A stretch of DNA of 64,000 nt from CAVSWT01 sp963782985 (lineage in GTDB: Bacteria; Bacteroidota; Ignavibacteria; Ignavibacteriales; Ignavibacteriaceae): positions 62,001 to 126,000 of the forward strand of contig CAWALU010000006.1 in assembly GCA_963782985.1 (NCBI GenBank), written 5' to 3'. A program made the translations under genes and the position numbers. This document shows positions 57,019 to 64,000 of the stretch, in pieces. Numbering within the stretch: the first letter of the stretch is position 1; the number at the start of each line of letters is the position of its first letter. A model generated the notes under the pieces. It saw only the letters and a program-made list of their open reading frames with translations. It was not told the DNA's origin and searched no databases.

Positions 57019-59535
57019 ATGTTTCAAAATTTGAATTGTATTTTTTTAAAATCCGGTATACTAAAATATTTCATTTTAATTTTTATTATTGGCGTTTATT
57101 CTTATCCTCAAACTCAAAAAACCAGTTATAAAATTTTAGGAATTTCTGTTGAAGGAAATAATTCCGCCGATGTGAACACTATTATTGCCAGCAGCGGATT
57201 AAAAGTTGGCGATGAAATTCAAATTCCCGGCGATCAAACTTTAAACGCAATAAGACAATTATATGCGCTTAATATTTTTTCGGATATTGAAATTGAAAAA
57301 GATAAACAAGTTGGCGACGGTATTTTTTTAATTATAAAAGTAAAGGAATATCCTCGATTTGAAAAATATGTTGTTGAAGGGAATGATGATTTAAGCGATG
57401 ACGATATTGAAAAAAAAGTGAGCTTTATTCGCGGACAAATTTTAAAGCCGCAGGAAGTCCAAACCATAAAAAATAATCTTATCAAAGCTTATGATGAAGA
57501 CGGGTATTTAAATGCCGAAATAAATATTAAAAATTTTATTTACAGTTCAGCGGATACTACTGATGAAACCATAAATGTAAAATGGAAAAATCAAAATAAT
57601 CCTTCCGAGACATACACTACCGAATATGAAAAAGATAATATTTCATACCGCGATTTAATAAGCAGAATTAAAGAGAGGATTTTGCTGAAGTTGGAAATTA
57701 ATGAAAATGATAAAGTTAAAGTAAGGCATATTGAATTTGCCGGTAATAAAGCTTTTAACGATGATGATTTGAAAAGTGAATTGGATGAAACTGAAGAAGC
57801 TAAATGGTGGAAATTTTGGAGCAGCGCAAAATTTAATCCTGAAAAATTTGAAGATGATAAAAAATTAATTAAAAGTTTTTACGAAGAAAACGGTTACCGC
57901 GACGCTGAAGTTGTCTCCGATTCTTTAATTTATTCTAACGATAAAAAAGATCTTGCTATTATAATCAATGTATATGAAGGACCTCAATACAAAGTCAGAA
58001 ATATAAATTGGGAAGGGAATACAGTTTATCCCGATCCGGTATTGAGCGAGAGATTAGATTTTAAAAAGGGAGATATATTTAATTATAAAAAGTTTGATCA
58101 AAATCTGCACGGTAATGAAGCCCAAAATTCCATTTCAGAACTTTATCAGAACAATGGTTATTTAACCTTCAATTTAAAAACCACCGAAACTAAAGTAGCG
58201 GCTGATTCAATTGATCTTGATATCAGAGTTGAAGAAAGAAATCAATTTAAAATTGGGGAAGTAAATGTTAAAGGAAACACTAAGACAAAAGATAAAGTAA
58301 TCCGCCGCGAGCTTTACACAATACCGGGCGATTATTTTAACCGCGCTTTACTGCTTAGAAGCGTTCAACAGCTTGCTAATCTTCAATATTTTAACGCCGA
58401 AAAACTATATGGTCCGCAAGGGTTGGACTATAATTTAGCAAATGACAGCACAGTAACTATCAGTTTTAATGTTGAAGAAAAATCAAGCGATTATTTAAAT
58501 GCTTCCGTCGGCTACAGCGGAAGTTATGGTTTTAGCGGCGCAGTCGGAGTTACGCTTACCAACTTTTCTATTGCAGAGCCATTTTCGCTCGGCGGCGGTC
58601 AAGTTCTAAGTTTTAACTGGCAGTTTGGCGTGGGCAACTTTTACAGAACTTTAACTTTAGGTTTTACCGAACCCTGGTTTATGAATACTCCAACCTTGGT
58701 TGGAGCGGAAGTTTTCGATACGCGTCAGCAGTATATTTACGATTTAAGACAATCCGGCGGAACTTTAAGATTAGGCAGAAGGTTAAAATGGCCGGATGAT
58801 TTTTTTAATGTGCAAGGCTTTTTAAGATATCAATATAATAATGTTATTAACGGACAGAATATATACGCTGAAGGTCAAACAAATCAATTTACGCTTGGCG
58901 CTACCATCAGCAGAAAAGATATTGATAATCCGATATTTCCTGCGCGCGGTTCATCTGTAGTTTTAGACGGCGAAATTTCCGGCGGACCAATTTTGCCGGG
59001 CGATGTTGATTATTTTAAGATAGGCTTTACAACTGAGTGGTATAAAAAATTATTTAATACAAACAGATTAGTTTTATATACTTCATCAGATTTAGGATAT
59101 TTGCGCGAACTAAACGACGCCACAAAAACAAAAATAAATCCTTTTGAAAAATATTTTATGGGCGGCAACGGTTTAGTAATTGCCACTACATCTTTAAGAG
59201 GTTACGATGATCGAAGCATCGGACCAAAAGACGCCATCGGACAAGAAATAGGCGGAAGAGTAATGGCAAAGTTTACATCTGAATTAAGATTAGCCGTAAC
59301 GCTTGAACCGATTCCATTATACTTACTTGCATTTGCGGAAGCGGGAAATGTTTATGAAAGTTTTGAAGCTTCGGATATATTTGATTTAAGAAGATCAGTC
59401 GGCGTTGGCGCGAGATTACTAATTAATCCTATTGGCTTAATAGGTTTTGATTTAGGTTATGGATTTGATAGAAAAGCGGTAAACGGGAAAGACCCGGCTT
59501 GGCTTTTCCATTTTCAATTTGGTAAAGGGTTCTAA
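57019..59535 (+). CDS. bamA: Outer-membrane protein assembly factor BamA (Omp85)
   Basis: 838 residues. An N-terminal signal segment (about 13-30), then five POTRA domains (about 33-480) with the usual GNxxxxDxxI pattern (VEGNNSADVNTI, VEGNDDLSDDDIEKKV, FAGNKAFNDDDLKSEL, WEGNTVYPDPVLSERL, VKGNTKTKDKVIRREL). The C-terminal 16-strand barrel contains the FxRG-type motif region (GNGLVIATTSLRGYDDRSIG) and ends in the strand LFHFQFGKGF. The third POTRA has a larger insertion (DETEEAKWWKFWSSAKFN). Essential for inserting outer-membrane proteins; the downstream chaperones skp work with it. Confidence 0.95.
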   Translation: MFQNLNCIFLKSGILKYFILIFIIGVYSYPQTQKTSYKILGISVEGNNSADVNTIIASSGLKVGDEIQIPGDQTLNAIRQLYALNIFSDIEIEKDKQVGDGIFLIIKVKEYPRFEKYVVEGNDDLSDDDIEKKVSFIRGQILKPQEVQTIKNNLIKAYDEDGYLNAEINIKNFIYSSADTTDETINVKWKNQNNPSETYTTEYEKDNISYRDLISRIKERILLKLEINENDKVKVRHIEFAGNKAFNDDDLKSELDETEEAKWWKFWSSAKFNPEKFEDDKKLIKSFYEENGYRDAEVVSDSLIYSNDKKDLAIIINVYEGPQYKVRNINWEGNTVYPDPVLSERLDFKKGDIFNYKKFDQNLHGNEAQNSISELYQNNGYLTFNLKTTETKVAADSIDLDIRVEERNQFKIGEVNVKGNTKTKDKVIRRELYTIPGDYFNRALLLRSVQQLANLQYFNAEKLYGPQGLDYNLANDSTVTISFNVEEKSSDYLNASVGYSGSYGFSGAVGVTLTNFSIAEPFSLGGGQVLSFNWQFGVGNFYRTLTLGFTEPWFMNTPTLVGAEVFDTRQQYIYDLRQSGGTLRLGRRLKWPDDFFNVQGFLRYQYNNVINGQNIYAEGQTNQFTLGATISRKDIDNPIFPARGSSVVLDGEISGGPILPGDVDYFKIGFTTEWYKKLFNTNRLVLYTSSDLGYLRELNDATKTKINPFEKYFMGGNGLVIATTSLRGYDDRSIGPKDAIGQEIGGRVMAKFTSELRLAVTLEPIPLYLLAFAEAGNVYESFEASDIFDLRRSVGVGARLLINPIGLIGFDLGYGFDRKAVNGKDPAWLFHFQFGKGF

Positions 59536-59570
59536 ATTTTCTTTAATAATAAATTACAGAGGTAATAAGA

Positions 59571-60101
59571 GTGAAAAAATATCTATTAGTTCTTGCTGCA
59601 GTTTTATCAGCGGCAATTCTTTCTCAGGCGCAAACTCAACAAAAGTTAGGTTATGTTGATTCGCAAGTAATTCTAACTCAATTTTCTGAAGCAATTAAAG
59701 CTCAAGGTGATTTGGACGCGCTTACAAATAAATGGTCAAATCAATTGGACAGCATGACTCAATCTTATCAGCAGGCTTTAACTGATTATAAGAAACAAGA
59801 AGCTACTATGACTGAAGATAAAAAATTAAGCATTCAGCAAACAATCATTCAGCAAGAACAAACTATAAGAGATTTCCAAAAACAAAAATTTGGTCAGCAG
59901 ACCGGCGAGATTTATAAAAAGCAGGAAGAAATTTTTAATCCTATAAAACAAAAAATTTATAAATCCATTGAACAAGTTGCAAAAGATGAAAACATGCAAT
60001 TCGTTTTTGATAAAAGCGGCGATATAATTTTATTATATGCCGATCAAGCTTTTGATATTACTTACAAAGTTTTGGATAACTTAAAAAGAAACAAGCAATA
60101 A
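59571..60101 (+). CDS. skp: Periplasmic chaperone OmpH/Skp, copy 1
   Basis: A 176-residue protein with signal peptide (about 1-20, AAILSQAQ), the KLGYVDSQVILTQF start of the OmpH domain, a long coiled coil rich in Gln/Lys (about 45-110) and a returning FDKSGDIILLYAD end. The start is GTG 59571, with AGAGGTAAT nine bases before. It guides unfolded outer-membrane proteins to BamA, encoded just upstream. Similar to the copy at 60539-61054. Confidence 0.92.
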   Translation: MKKYLLVLAAVLSAAILSQAQTQQKLGYVDSQVILTQFSEAIKAQGDLDALTNKWSNQLDSMTQSYQQALTDYKKQEATMTEDKKLSIQQTIIQQEQTIRDFQKQKFGQQTGEIYKKQEEIFNPIKQKIYKSIEQVAKDENMQFVFDKSGDIILLYADQAFDITYKVLDNLKRNKQ

Positions 60102-60148
60102 GTTTTAATTTTATTTTTTAAGAGGCTGACCAAAAAGTTTTTTTGTCA

Positions 60149-60360
60149 TGCTGAATTAATTTCAGCATCTATTTTCATTCTAAATTGAATATGCGATTCC
60201 GAAACAAGTTACTAATTAGCAGGTTATATTTTGGATGTCATTCAGTAAGAACCTGCCTATGCCGAAGAGCGTTCACTATACGAAACTACGCTTCTCGAAA
60301 CGTTTCGTGCAGTGAACGGTTTCGTGAAGTATAGCTTCGCGAAGGCAGGTTTTCGCTGAG
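60149..60360. repeat. Nested palindromic repeat between the two skp genes
   Basis: A 440-base gap holds several inverted repeats: TGCTGAA-N5-TTCAGCA (60149-60167); AACCTGCC (60250-60257) with GGCAGGTT (60344-60351); inside these GTTCACT (60271-60277) with AGTGAAC (60311-60317) and ACGAAAC (60280-60286) with GTTTCGT (60302-60308). The outer flanks of about 30 bases (TCATTCAGTAAGAACCTGCC and its partner) form imperfect terminal inverted repeats, so it looks like a small non-coding mobile or REP-type element. Further GTCATTCCGCG-like units follow near 60440. The RNA could fold strongly and dampen read-through to the second skp. Confidence 0.65.
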
Positions 60361-60538
60361 ATGATCTTAAATTATAAAAAGTTTCCTTTTGAATGACACA
60401 CTTTATAGTAGGTATTCATTCGATAAATAAAAGCGACGCGGAATGACCTTTTAGAGACAGCTTAATATTTTTTTAGGAGGGCTTATAAATTTTTTATACG
60501 ACACAACAGTTAGTTTTTTTAAGATGATTGGAGCATGC

Positions 60539-61054
60539 ATGAAAAAAATAATATTTCCCCTCGTTCTTTCACTAATTATTTTTAGCGGACTTTCTTTCGC
60601 CCAGCTTAAAATTGGATACGTTGATTCAGATGCAATAATGGATAATTTGCCCGATGCACAGGATGCAAAACAAAAATTAAATACCATTGTTCAGGAATGG
60701 CAGACTGAATTGAATAATCTTGAAAGTCAATGGAAAACTAAATACGATGATTACGACAAGCGTAAATTGATTATGACCGATCAAACCCGCGCGGAGACCG
60801 AAGCCGAGTTAGTTAAACTTGAACAGCAGGTAACTGATTATAGAGAAAAAAAATTTGGCACAAACGGCGAATTATTTCAGAAGCAGGATGAATTGATGAA
60901 ACCCGTTCAAAATAAAATATTTAATGCAATTCAAGATGTAGCCAAAGATGAAGACCTGGATTTTGTTTTTGACAGAAGCGGAGACATTCTTCTTCTTTAT
61001 GCAAAAGACCAGTACGACATTACAACTAAAGTAATGGATAAATTAAAATTATAG
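60539..61054 (+). CDS. skp: Periplasmic chaperone OmpH/Skp, copy 2
   Basis: A 171-residue paralogue with signal peptide (about 1-22, SGLSFAQ), then LKIGYVDSDAIMDNLPDAQ, a coiled coil (about 45-115) and FDRSGDILLLYAKDQYDITTKVMDKL, nearly the same end as copy 1. The start is ATG 60539, five bases after GGAG; the ATG at 60524 is less well placed. The two copies arose by duplication and are separated by a palindromic repeat. They lead into lpxD 12 bases later. Confidence 0.9.
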   Translation: MKKIIFPLVLSLIIFSGLSFAQLKIGYVDSDAIMDNLPDAQDAKQKLNTIVQEWQTELNNLESQWKTKYDDYDKRKLIMTDQTRAETEAELVKLEQQVTDYREKKFGTNGELFQKQDELMKPVQNKIFNAIQDVAKDEDLDFVFDRSGDILLLYAKDQYDITTKVMDKLKL

Positions 61055-61066
61055 CCGATCGTTTTA

Positions 61067-62113
61067 ATGAAAATTTTATTAAAAGATATTTCTGATTTTA
61101 TAAATGGTGAAATTTTTGGAAATGAAAGATTAGAAATTAATCGTCCCGCAAAAATTGAAGAAGCGCAAACTGGGGATATAACATTTTTGTATCTGCCTGC
61201 CTATGAAAAATATCTTCCCTCAACAAAAGCCTCGGCTGTGTTAGTAAAAAAAGGATTTAACAAAACGCGCGATGATTTATCTTATATTGAAGTTGAAGAT
61301 CCTTCCAAATCATTTTATAAAATTATAATTAAATATTTTTCGCCTGAATTTAAACTTGAGGGAATAGATAAAAGCGCTGCCATTCATCCTTCAGCCGTTA
61401 TTGGCAAAAATGTTTCTCTGGGGAAAAATGTTGTTATTTCAGAACGCTGTAAGATTGGGAATAATGTAAGAATATTTCATAATACTGTTTTGTTAAATGA
61501 TGTTGAAGTTGGCGATGATACATTAATTTTTCAAAACGTAAGCGTTAGAGAAGAATGCAAAATCGGTAAACGAGTAATCATTCATCCCAATACTGTTATT
61601 GGCTCCGACGGCTTTGGCTATTTTACCGACGATAAAAATGTTTACCACAAAATTCCGCAAATAGGAAACGTGGTTATTGAAGATGACGTGGAAATAGGTT
61701 CCAATGTATCTATTGACCGTGCTGCCTTAGGTTCAACTTTAATTAAGCGCGGAGTAAAAATAGATAACCTCGCTCAGATTGCTCACAATGTTCAAATTGG
61801 TGAAGATACTGTAATCTCTTCGCAAGTTGGAATTTCCGGAAGCACAAAAATAGGGTCGAAATGTATTATACTTGGGCAAGTTGGTTTAATCGGGCATATT
61901 GATATTGCCGACAATGTAATTTTAATAGCTCAATCCGGCGTATCAAAAGGAATATCCAAACCGGGACGCTACTTCGGTTCACCGGCTAAAGAATTTAGCG
62001 TTGCTCTTCGGCAGGAAGCTCATATTAGAAACCTGCCTGAGTATGCTGAAAAAATTAAGAGGCTGGAAGAACAAGTAAAACTTCTTCAAGAAGAATTAAA
62101 GAAGAATTCTTAA
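61067..62113 (+). CDS. lpxD: UDP-3-O-acylglucosamine N-acyltransferase
   Basis: 348 residues; third step of lipid A synthesis. The N-terminal uridine-binding domain (1-100) is followed by a left-handed beta-helix of hexapeptide repeats (IHPSAVIGKNVSLGKNVVI, VIGSDGFGY, NLAQIAHNVQIGEDTVI) with the catalytic His in QIAHNV. A C-terminal coiled helix ends EEQVKLLQEELKKNS. Standard length. Sits between skp and lpxC, as in many Gram-negatives of this group. Confidence 0.95.
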   Translation: MKILLKDISDFINGEIFGNERLEINRPAKIEEAQTGDITFLYLPAYEKYLPSTKASAVLVKKGFNKTRDDLSYIEVEDPSKSFYKIIIKYFSPEFKLEGIDKSAAIHPSAVIGKNVSLGKNVVISERCKIGNNVRIFHNTVLLNDVEVGDDTLIFQNVSVREECKIGKRVIIHPNTVIGSDGFGYFTDDKNVYHKIPQIGNVVIEDDVEIGSNVSIDRAALGSTLIKRGVKIDNLAQIAHNVQIGEDTVISSQVGISGSTKIGSKCIILGQVGLIGHIDIADNVILIAQSGVSKGISKPGRYFGSPAKEFSVALRQEAHIRNLPEYAEKIKRLEEQVKLLQEELKKNS

Positions 62114-62233
62114 ATAAGAATCTGACTAAATATCTCCCTTGCCCAACTCGCTTATGATTGTATTTCTTAGCTCATCTTCCTATTTTGGATTCCAATTTTC
62201 AAAGCATTTTTAATTTAAAACACCGGCATATCT

Positions 62234-63382
62234 ATGTTAGAATTACAAAGAACGATTGCTAAAGAAGTTTCATTATCGGGCATTGGTCTTCATACAGGCA
62301 CATCATGTACAATGACTTTTAAACCTGCAAAAGAAAATTACGGAATTAGATTTGTCCGCACCGACCTTGGCGGCAGCCCTGAAATTCCCGCAGTAGCTGA
62401 CAACGTAATTGACATATCAAGAGGAACAACCCTCGGAATAGGCGAAGCAAAAGTGCATACTGTTGAACATGTTTTAGCCGCCGTGGTAGGGCTTCAAATA
62501 GATAACTTAATAATTGAATTAGACGGAATTGAACCGCCAGTTATTGACGGAAGCTCTATGCCCTACGTTGAAAAGCTTACTGAAGCCGGGTTAGTTCAGC
62601 AGGAAGCGCCAAAAGATTATTTAATTATTGATGAAACTGTTGTTTACCACGAAGATGAGAAACAAGTTGATATTGTTGCTCTTCCGCTCGACGGCTACAG
62701 AATTACGGTTATGGTTGATTATCAAAATCCAGCTTTGGGCAGCCAGCATACGGGACTATTCGATTTGGAAAAAGAATTTGTTTCCGAATTTGCCCCCGCC
62801 AGAACTTTTTGTTTTTTAAGCGAAGTTGAAGAATTAGCCGACAGCGGTTTAATTAAAGGCGGCGATATTGATAACGCAGTAGTTATTGTTGATAAAAAAG
62901 CCTCCGATGAAGAATTAAAAAATTTAAGAACGAAATTAAAAATTGATCAGAAAATTTCTATCGGCACAAATGGGATTTTAAATAATAAAGAATTAAGATT
63001 TAAAAATGAACCCGTCCGCCACAAGCTGCTTGATTTAATTGGCGACCTGGCATTAATTGGAGTTCCTATTAAAGCTCAGATTTTAGCGGCTCGTCCCGGG
63101 CACAGAGTGAATGTAGAATTTGCAAAACAAATAAGAAAATTATATCAGCAAAAAAAGCTGGTTAAGAAATTTCAGTTTGTTAAAAAAGAAGGAGTTGTTT
63201 TTGACACCACCGCCATTCAAAGAATCCTCCCTCACCGCTACCCATTTCTTTTAGTTGATAAAATAATTCATCTTGAACTGGATAAAAGAGTAATTGGAGT
63301 AAAATCAGTTTCAATTAATGAACCTTTTTTCCAGGGTCGATTTTCCCGGTCAGCCTGTTATGCCTGGCGTTTTAATTCTTGA
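62234..63382 (+). CDS. lpxC: LpxC deacetylase part of bifunctional LpxC-FabZ, frameshifted at the junction with FabZ
   Basis: UDP-3-O-acyl-GlcNAc deacetylase, committed step of lipid A synthesis. Zinc and catalytic motifs: GIGLHTG, HTVEHVLAAVVGL (Zn His), FCFLSEVEEL, and VRHKLLDLIGDLALIG (second His and Asp). After about 320 residues a FabZ domain begins (IQRILPHRYPFLLVDKI). The frame breaks inside FabZ: after NEPFFQG, one extra G at 63339 shifts translation to 16 unrelated residues. Without it the protein would run to 63647 (about 470 residues). Fused LpxC-FabZ is typical of Bacteroidota/Chlorobi relatives. Confidence 0.93.
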   Translation: MLELQRTIAKEVSLSGIGLHTGTSCTMTFKPAKENYGIRFVRTDLGGSPEIPAVADNVIDISRGTTLGIGEAKVHTVEHVLAAVVGLQIDNLIIELDGIEPPVIDGSSMPYVEKLTEAGLVQQEAPKDYLIIDETVVYHEDEKQVDIVALPLDGYRITVMVDYQNPALGSQHTGLFDLEKEFVSEFAPARTFCFLSEVEELADSGLIKGGDIDNAVVIVDKKASDEELKNLRTKLKIDQKISIGTNGILNNKELRFKNEPVRHKLLDLIGDLALIGVPIKAQILAARPGHRVNVEFAKQIRKLYQQKKLVKKFQFVKKEGVVFDTTAIQRILPHRYPFLLVDKIIHLELDKRVIGVKSVSINEPFFQGRFSRSACYAWRFNS

Positions 63383-63647
63383 AGCCATGGCTCAAGCCGG
63401 CGGAGCTTTGTTATTAAATTCATTTATGAATCCGGAAGAAAAATTAGTTTATTTTATGCAGATCAATAACGCTAAATTTAGAAAGCCTGTTGTCCCCGGC
63501 GATCAGCTTTATCTAGACATTGAATTAACAAATAAAAAAAGTAAGGTAATGGTATTTTCCGGCAAAGCTTACGTCGATAGTAACTTAGTTGCCGAAGCTG
63601 ATTTTATGGCGGGCGTTGTTGATAGAGAAGCTACTTCAAAAGAATAA
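63318..63647 (+). CDS. fabZ: FabZ (3-hydroxyacyl-ACP dehydratase) part of LpxC-FabZ, other frame
   Basis: Continues the dehydratase domain in a second frame: DFPGQPVMPGVLILEAMAQAGG, ending at 63647. The junction shows the catalytic His codon as CGAT (63338-63341) where the family has CAT, so a single inserted G both removes the active His and breaks the frame. The start at 63318 is only where this frame opens. The enzyme makes trans-2-enoyl-ACP for fatty acid synthesis. Since lipid A and fatty-acid genes are essential, a sequencing error is more likely than a null mutation, unless another FabZ exists. Confidence 0.88.
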   Translation: MNLFSRVDFPGQPVMPGVLILEAMAQAGGALLLNSFMNPEEKLVYFMQINNAKFRKPVVPGDQLYLDIELTNKKSKVMVFSGKAYVDSNLVAEADFMAGVVDREATSKE

Positions 63648-63659
63648 AAATAAAATTAA

Positions 63660-64000
63660 ATGAATAAAATTCATACAACGGCAATTGTAAGCGCTAATGC
63701 AAAACTGGGAAGCGGAATTCAAGTTGGTCCTTATGCAATTATTGAAGATGATGTTGAGATTGGAAATGATTGTTCCATTGGTCCGCACGCTTGCATTTAT
63801 AACGGAGCAAGAATTTCCGACAGAGTAAAAATTTTTCAGTCTGCTTCAATATCGAATTTGCCGCAAGATTTAAAGTTTAGCGATGAAAAAACATTTCTTC
63901 ATATCGGCGCCGATACGACCATTCGCGAGTTTGCAACTTTGCATAGAGCAACTATAGACGGCGGCTTCACAAAGGTTGGTAAAAATTGTTTAGTTATGGC
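63660..64000 (+). CDS. lpxA: UDP-N-acetylglucosamine acyltransferase, 3' truncated by window end
   Basis: First step of lipid A synthesis. The frame from ATG 63660 is open to the window edge (113 codons) and shows hexapeptide repeats from the start: IHTTAIVSANAKLGSGIQVGPYAIIEDDVEIGNDCSIGPHACIYNGARI. The start IHTTAIV and the segment FQSASISNLPQDLKFSDEKTFLHIG match LpxA (SIG..PQD) rather than LpxD. It follows fabZ by 12 bases, giving the order lpxD-lpxC/fabZ-lpxA. Confidence 0.93.
   Translation, partial: MNKIHTTAIVSANAKLGSGIQVGPYAIIEDDVEIGNDCSIGPHACIYNGARISDRVKIFQSASISNLPQDLKFSDEKTFLHIGADTTIREFATLHRATIDGGFTKVGKNCLVM

Noticed and set aside
1..64000. tRNA, rRNA, CRISPR arrays, prophage and replication origin
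   Set aside because: No cloverleaf-like sequences, evenly spaced direct repeats, phage structural genes or DnaA-box clusters were recognised by eye.

Overview
The window is AT-rich DNA from a Gram-negative, probably anaerobic or facultative bacterium. It has an outer-membrane biogenesis block (uppS, bamA, two skp/ompH genes, lpxD, an lpxC-fabZ fusion, lpxA). The LpxC-FabZ fusion is typical of the Bacteroidota/Chlorobi/Ignavibacteria group. Together with the many lysine/asparagine-rich sensor proteins and the hydrogenase genes, this makes an Ignavibacteria-like organism my best guess (inference; no rRNA is present).

Layout. 1-1.6 kb: the end of a kbl-like gene and a small membrane protein. 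1.8-19.6 kb: two related membrane redox/signalling clusters. Cluster A (minus strand, 9590 down to 2623) holds a membrane-anchored GcvH-like protein, a 4Fe-4S subunit, an NrfD-type quinone subunit, a second GcvH-like protein, a histidine kinase with heme motifs, an NtrC-type sigma54 activator and an archaemetzincin. A sigma54 promoter and three palindromes lie in front of it. Cluster B (plus strand, 12209-19574) holds a Tat-exported 4Fe-4S subunit, an NrfD subunit, a 13-heme cytochrome, a second heme kinase and two receiver proteins whose output is a GcvH-like domain. Between the clusters lies decayed DNA (9877-11545). 19.8-25.2 kb: a TerB-like protein, fumarase, two unknown genes and a secreted GH13 glycosidase. 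25.2-34.2 kb: a complete [FeFe]-hydrogenase locus (hydE, hydG, hydF, three hydrogenase subunits and a degenerate receiver), with a sigma54-like promoter before the structural genes. 34.4-40.6 kb: a small putative regulon. A CACHE/PAS histidine kinase and an NtrC-type activator are flanked on both sides by secreted proteins with a shared DGDGICD motif. The promoter regions of both carry matching tandem operators. 40.6-55.9 kb: a five-PAS hybrid kinase, mlaE, transporters, a DinB protein, an antiporter-EIIA fusion with a Usp protein, ilvE, a methyltransferase, a reductase, a MarR regulator and a lexA operon. 56.2-64.0 kb: the envelope block.

How they fit: the theme is sensing and using reducing power. 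The hydrogenase exchanges electrons among H2, NAD(P)H and ferredoxin. The two Hmc/Nrf-like membrane modules would pass electrons between the quinone pool, Fe-S centres and periplasmic heme. The heme-bearing kinases are well placed to read periplasmic redox state and signal to sigma54 activators or GcvH-like outputs. Sigma54 promoter candidates at the redox cluster, the hydrogenase and the secreted-protein genes suggest one control layer.

Quality note: single-base disruptions break a kinase (near 4883), a GcvH-like gene (near 9250 and 9300) and lpxC-fabZ (at 63339, inside the FabZ catalytic histidine codon). Some are probably sequencing or assembly errors. No tRNA, rRNA, CRISPR array or intact insertion sequence was seen.
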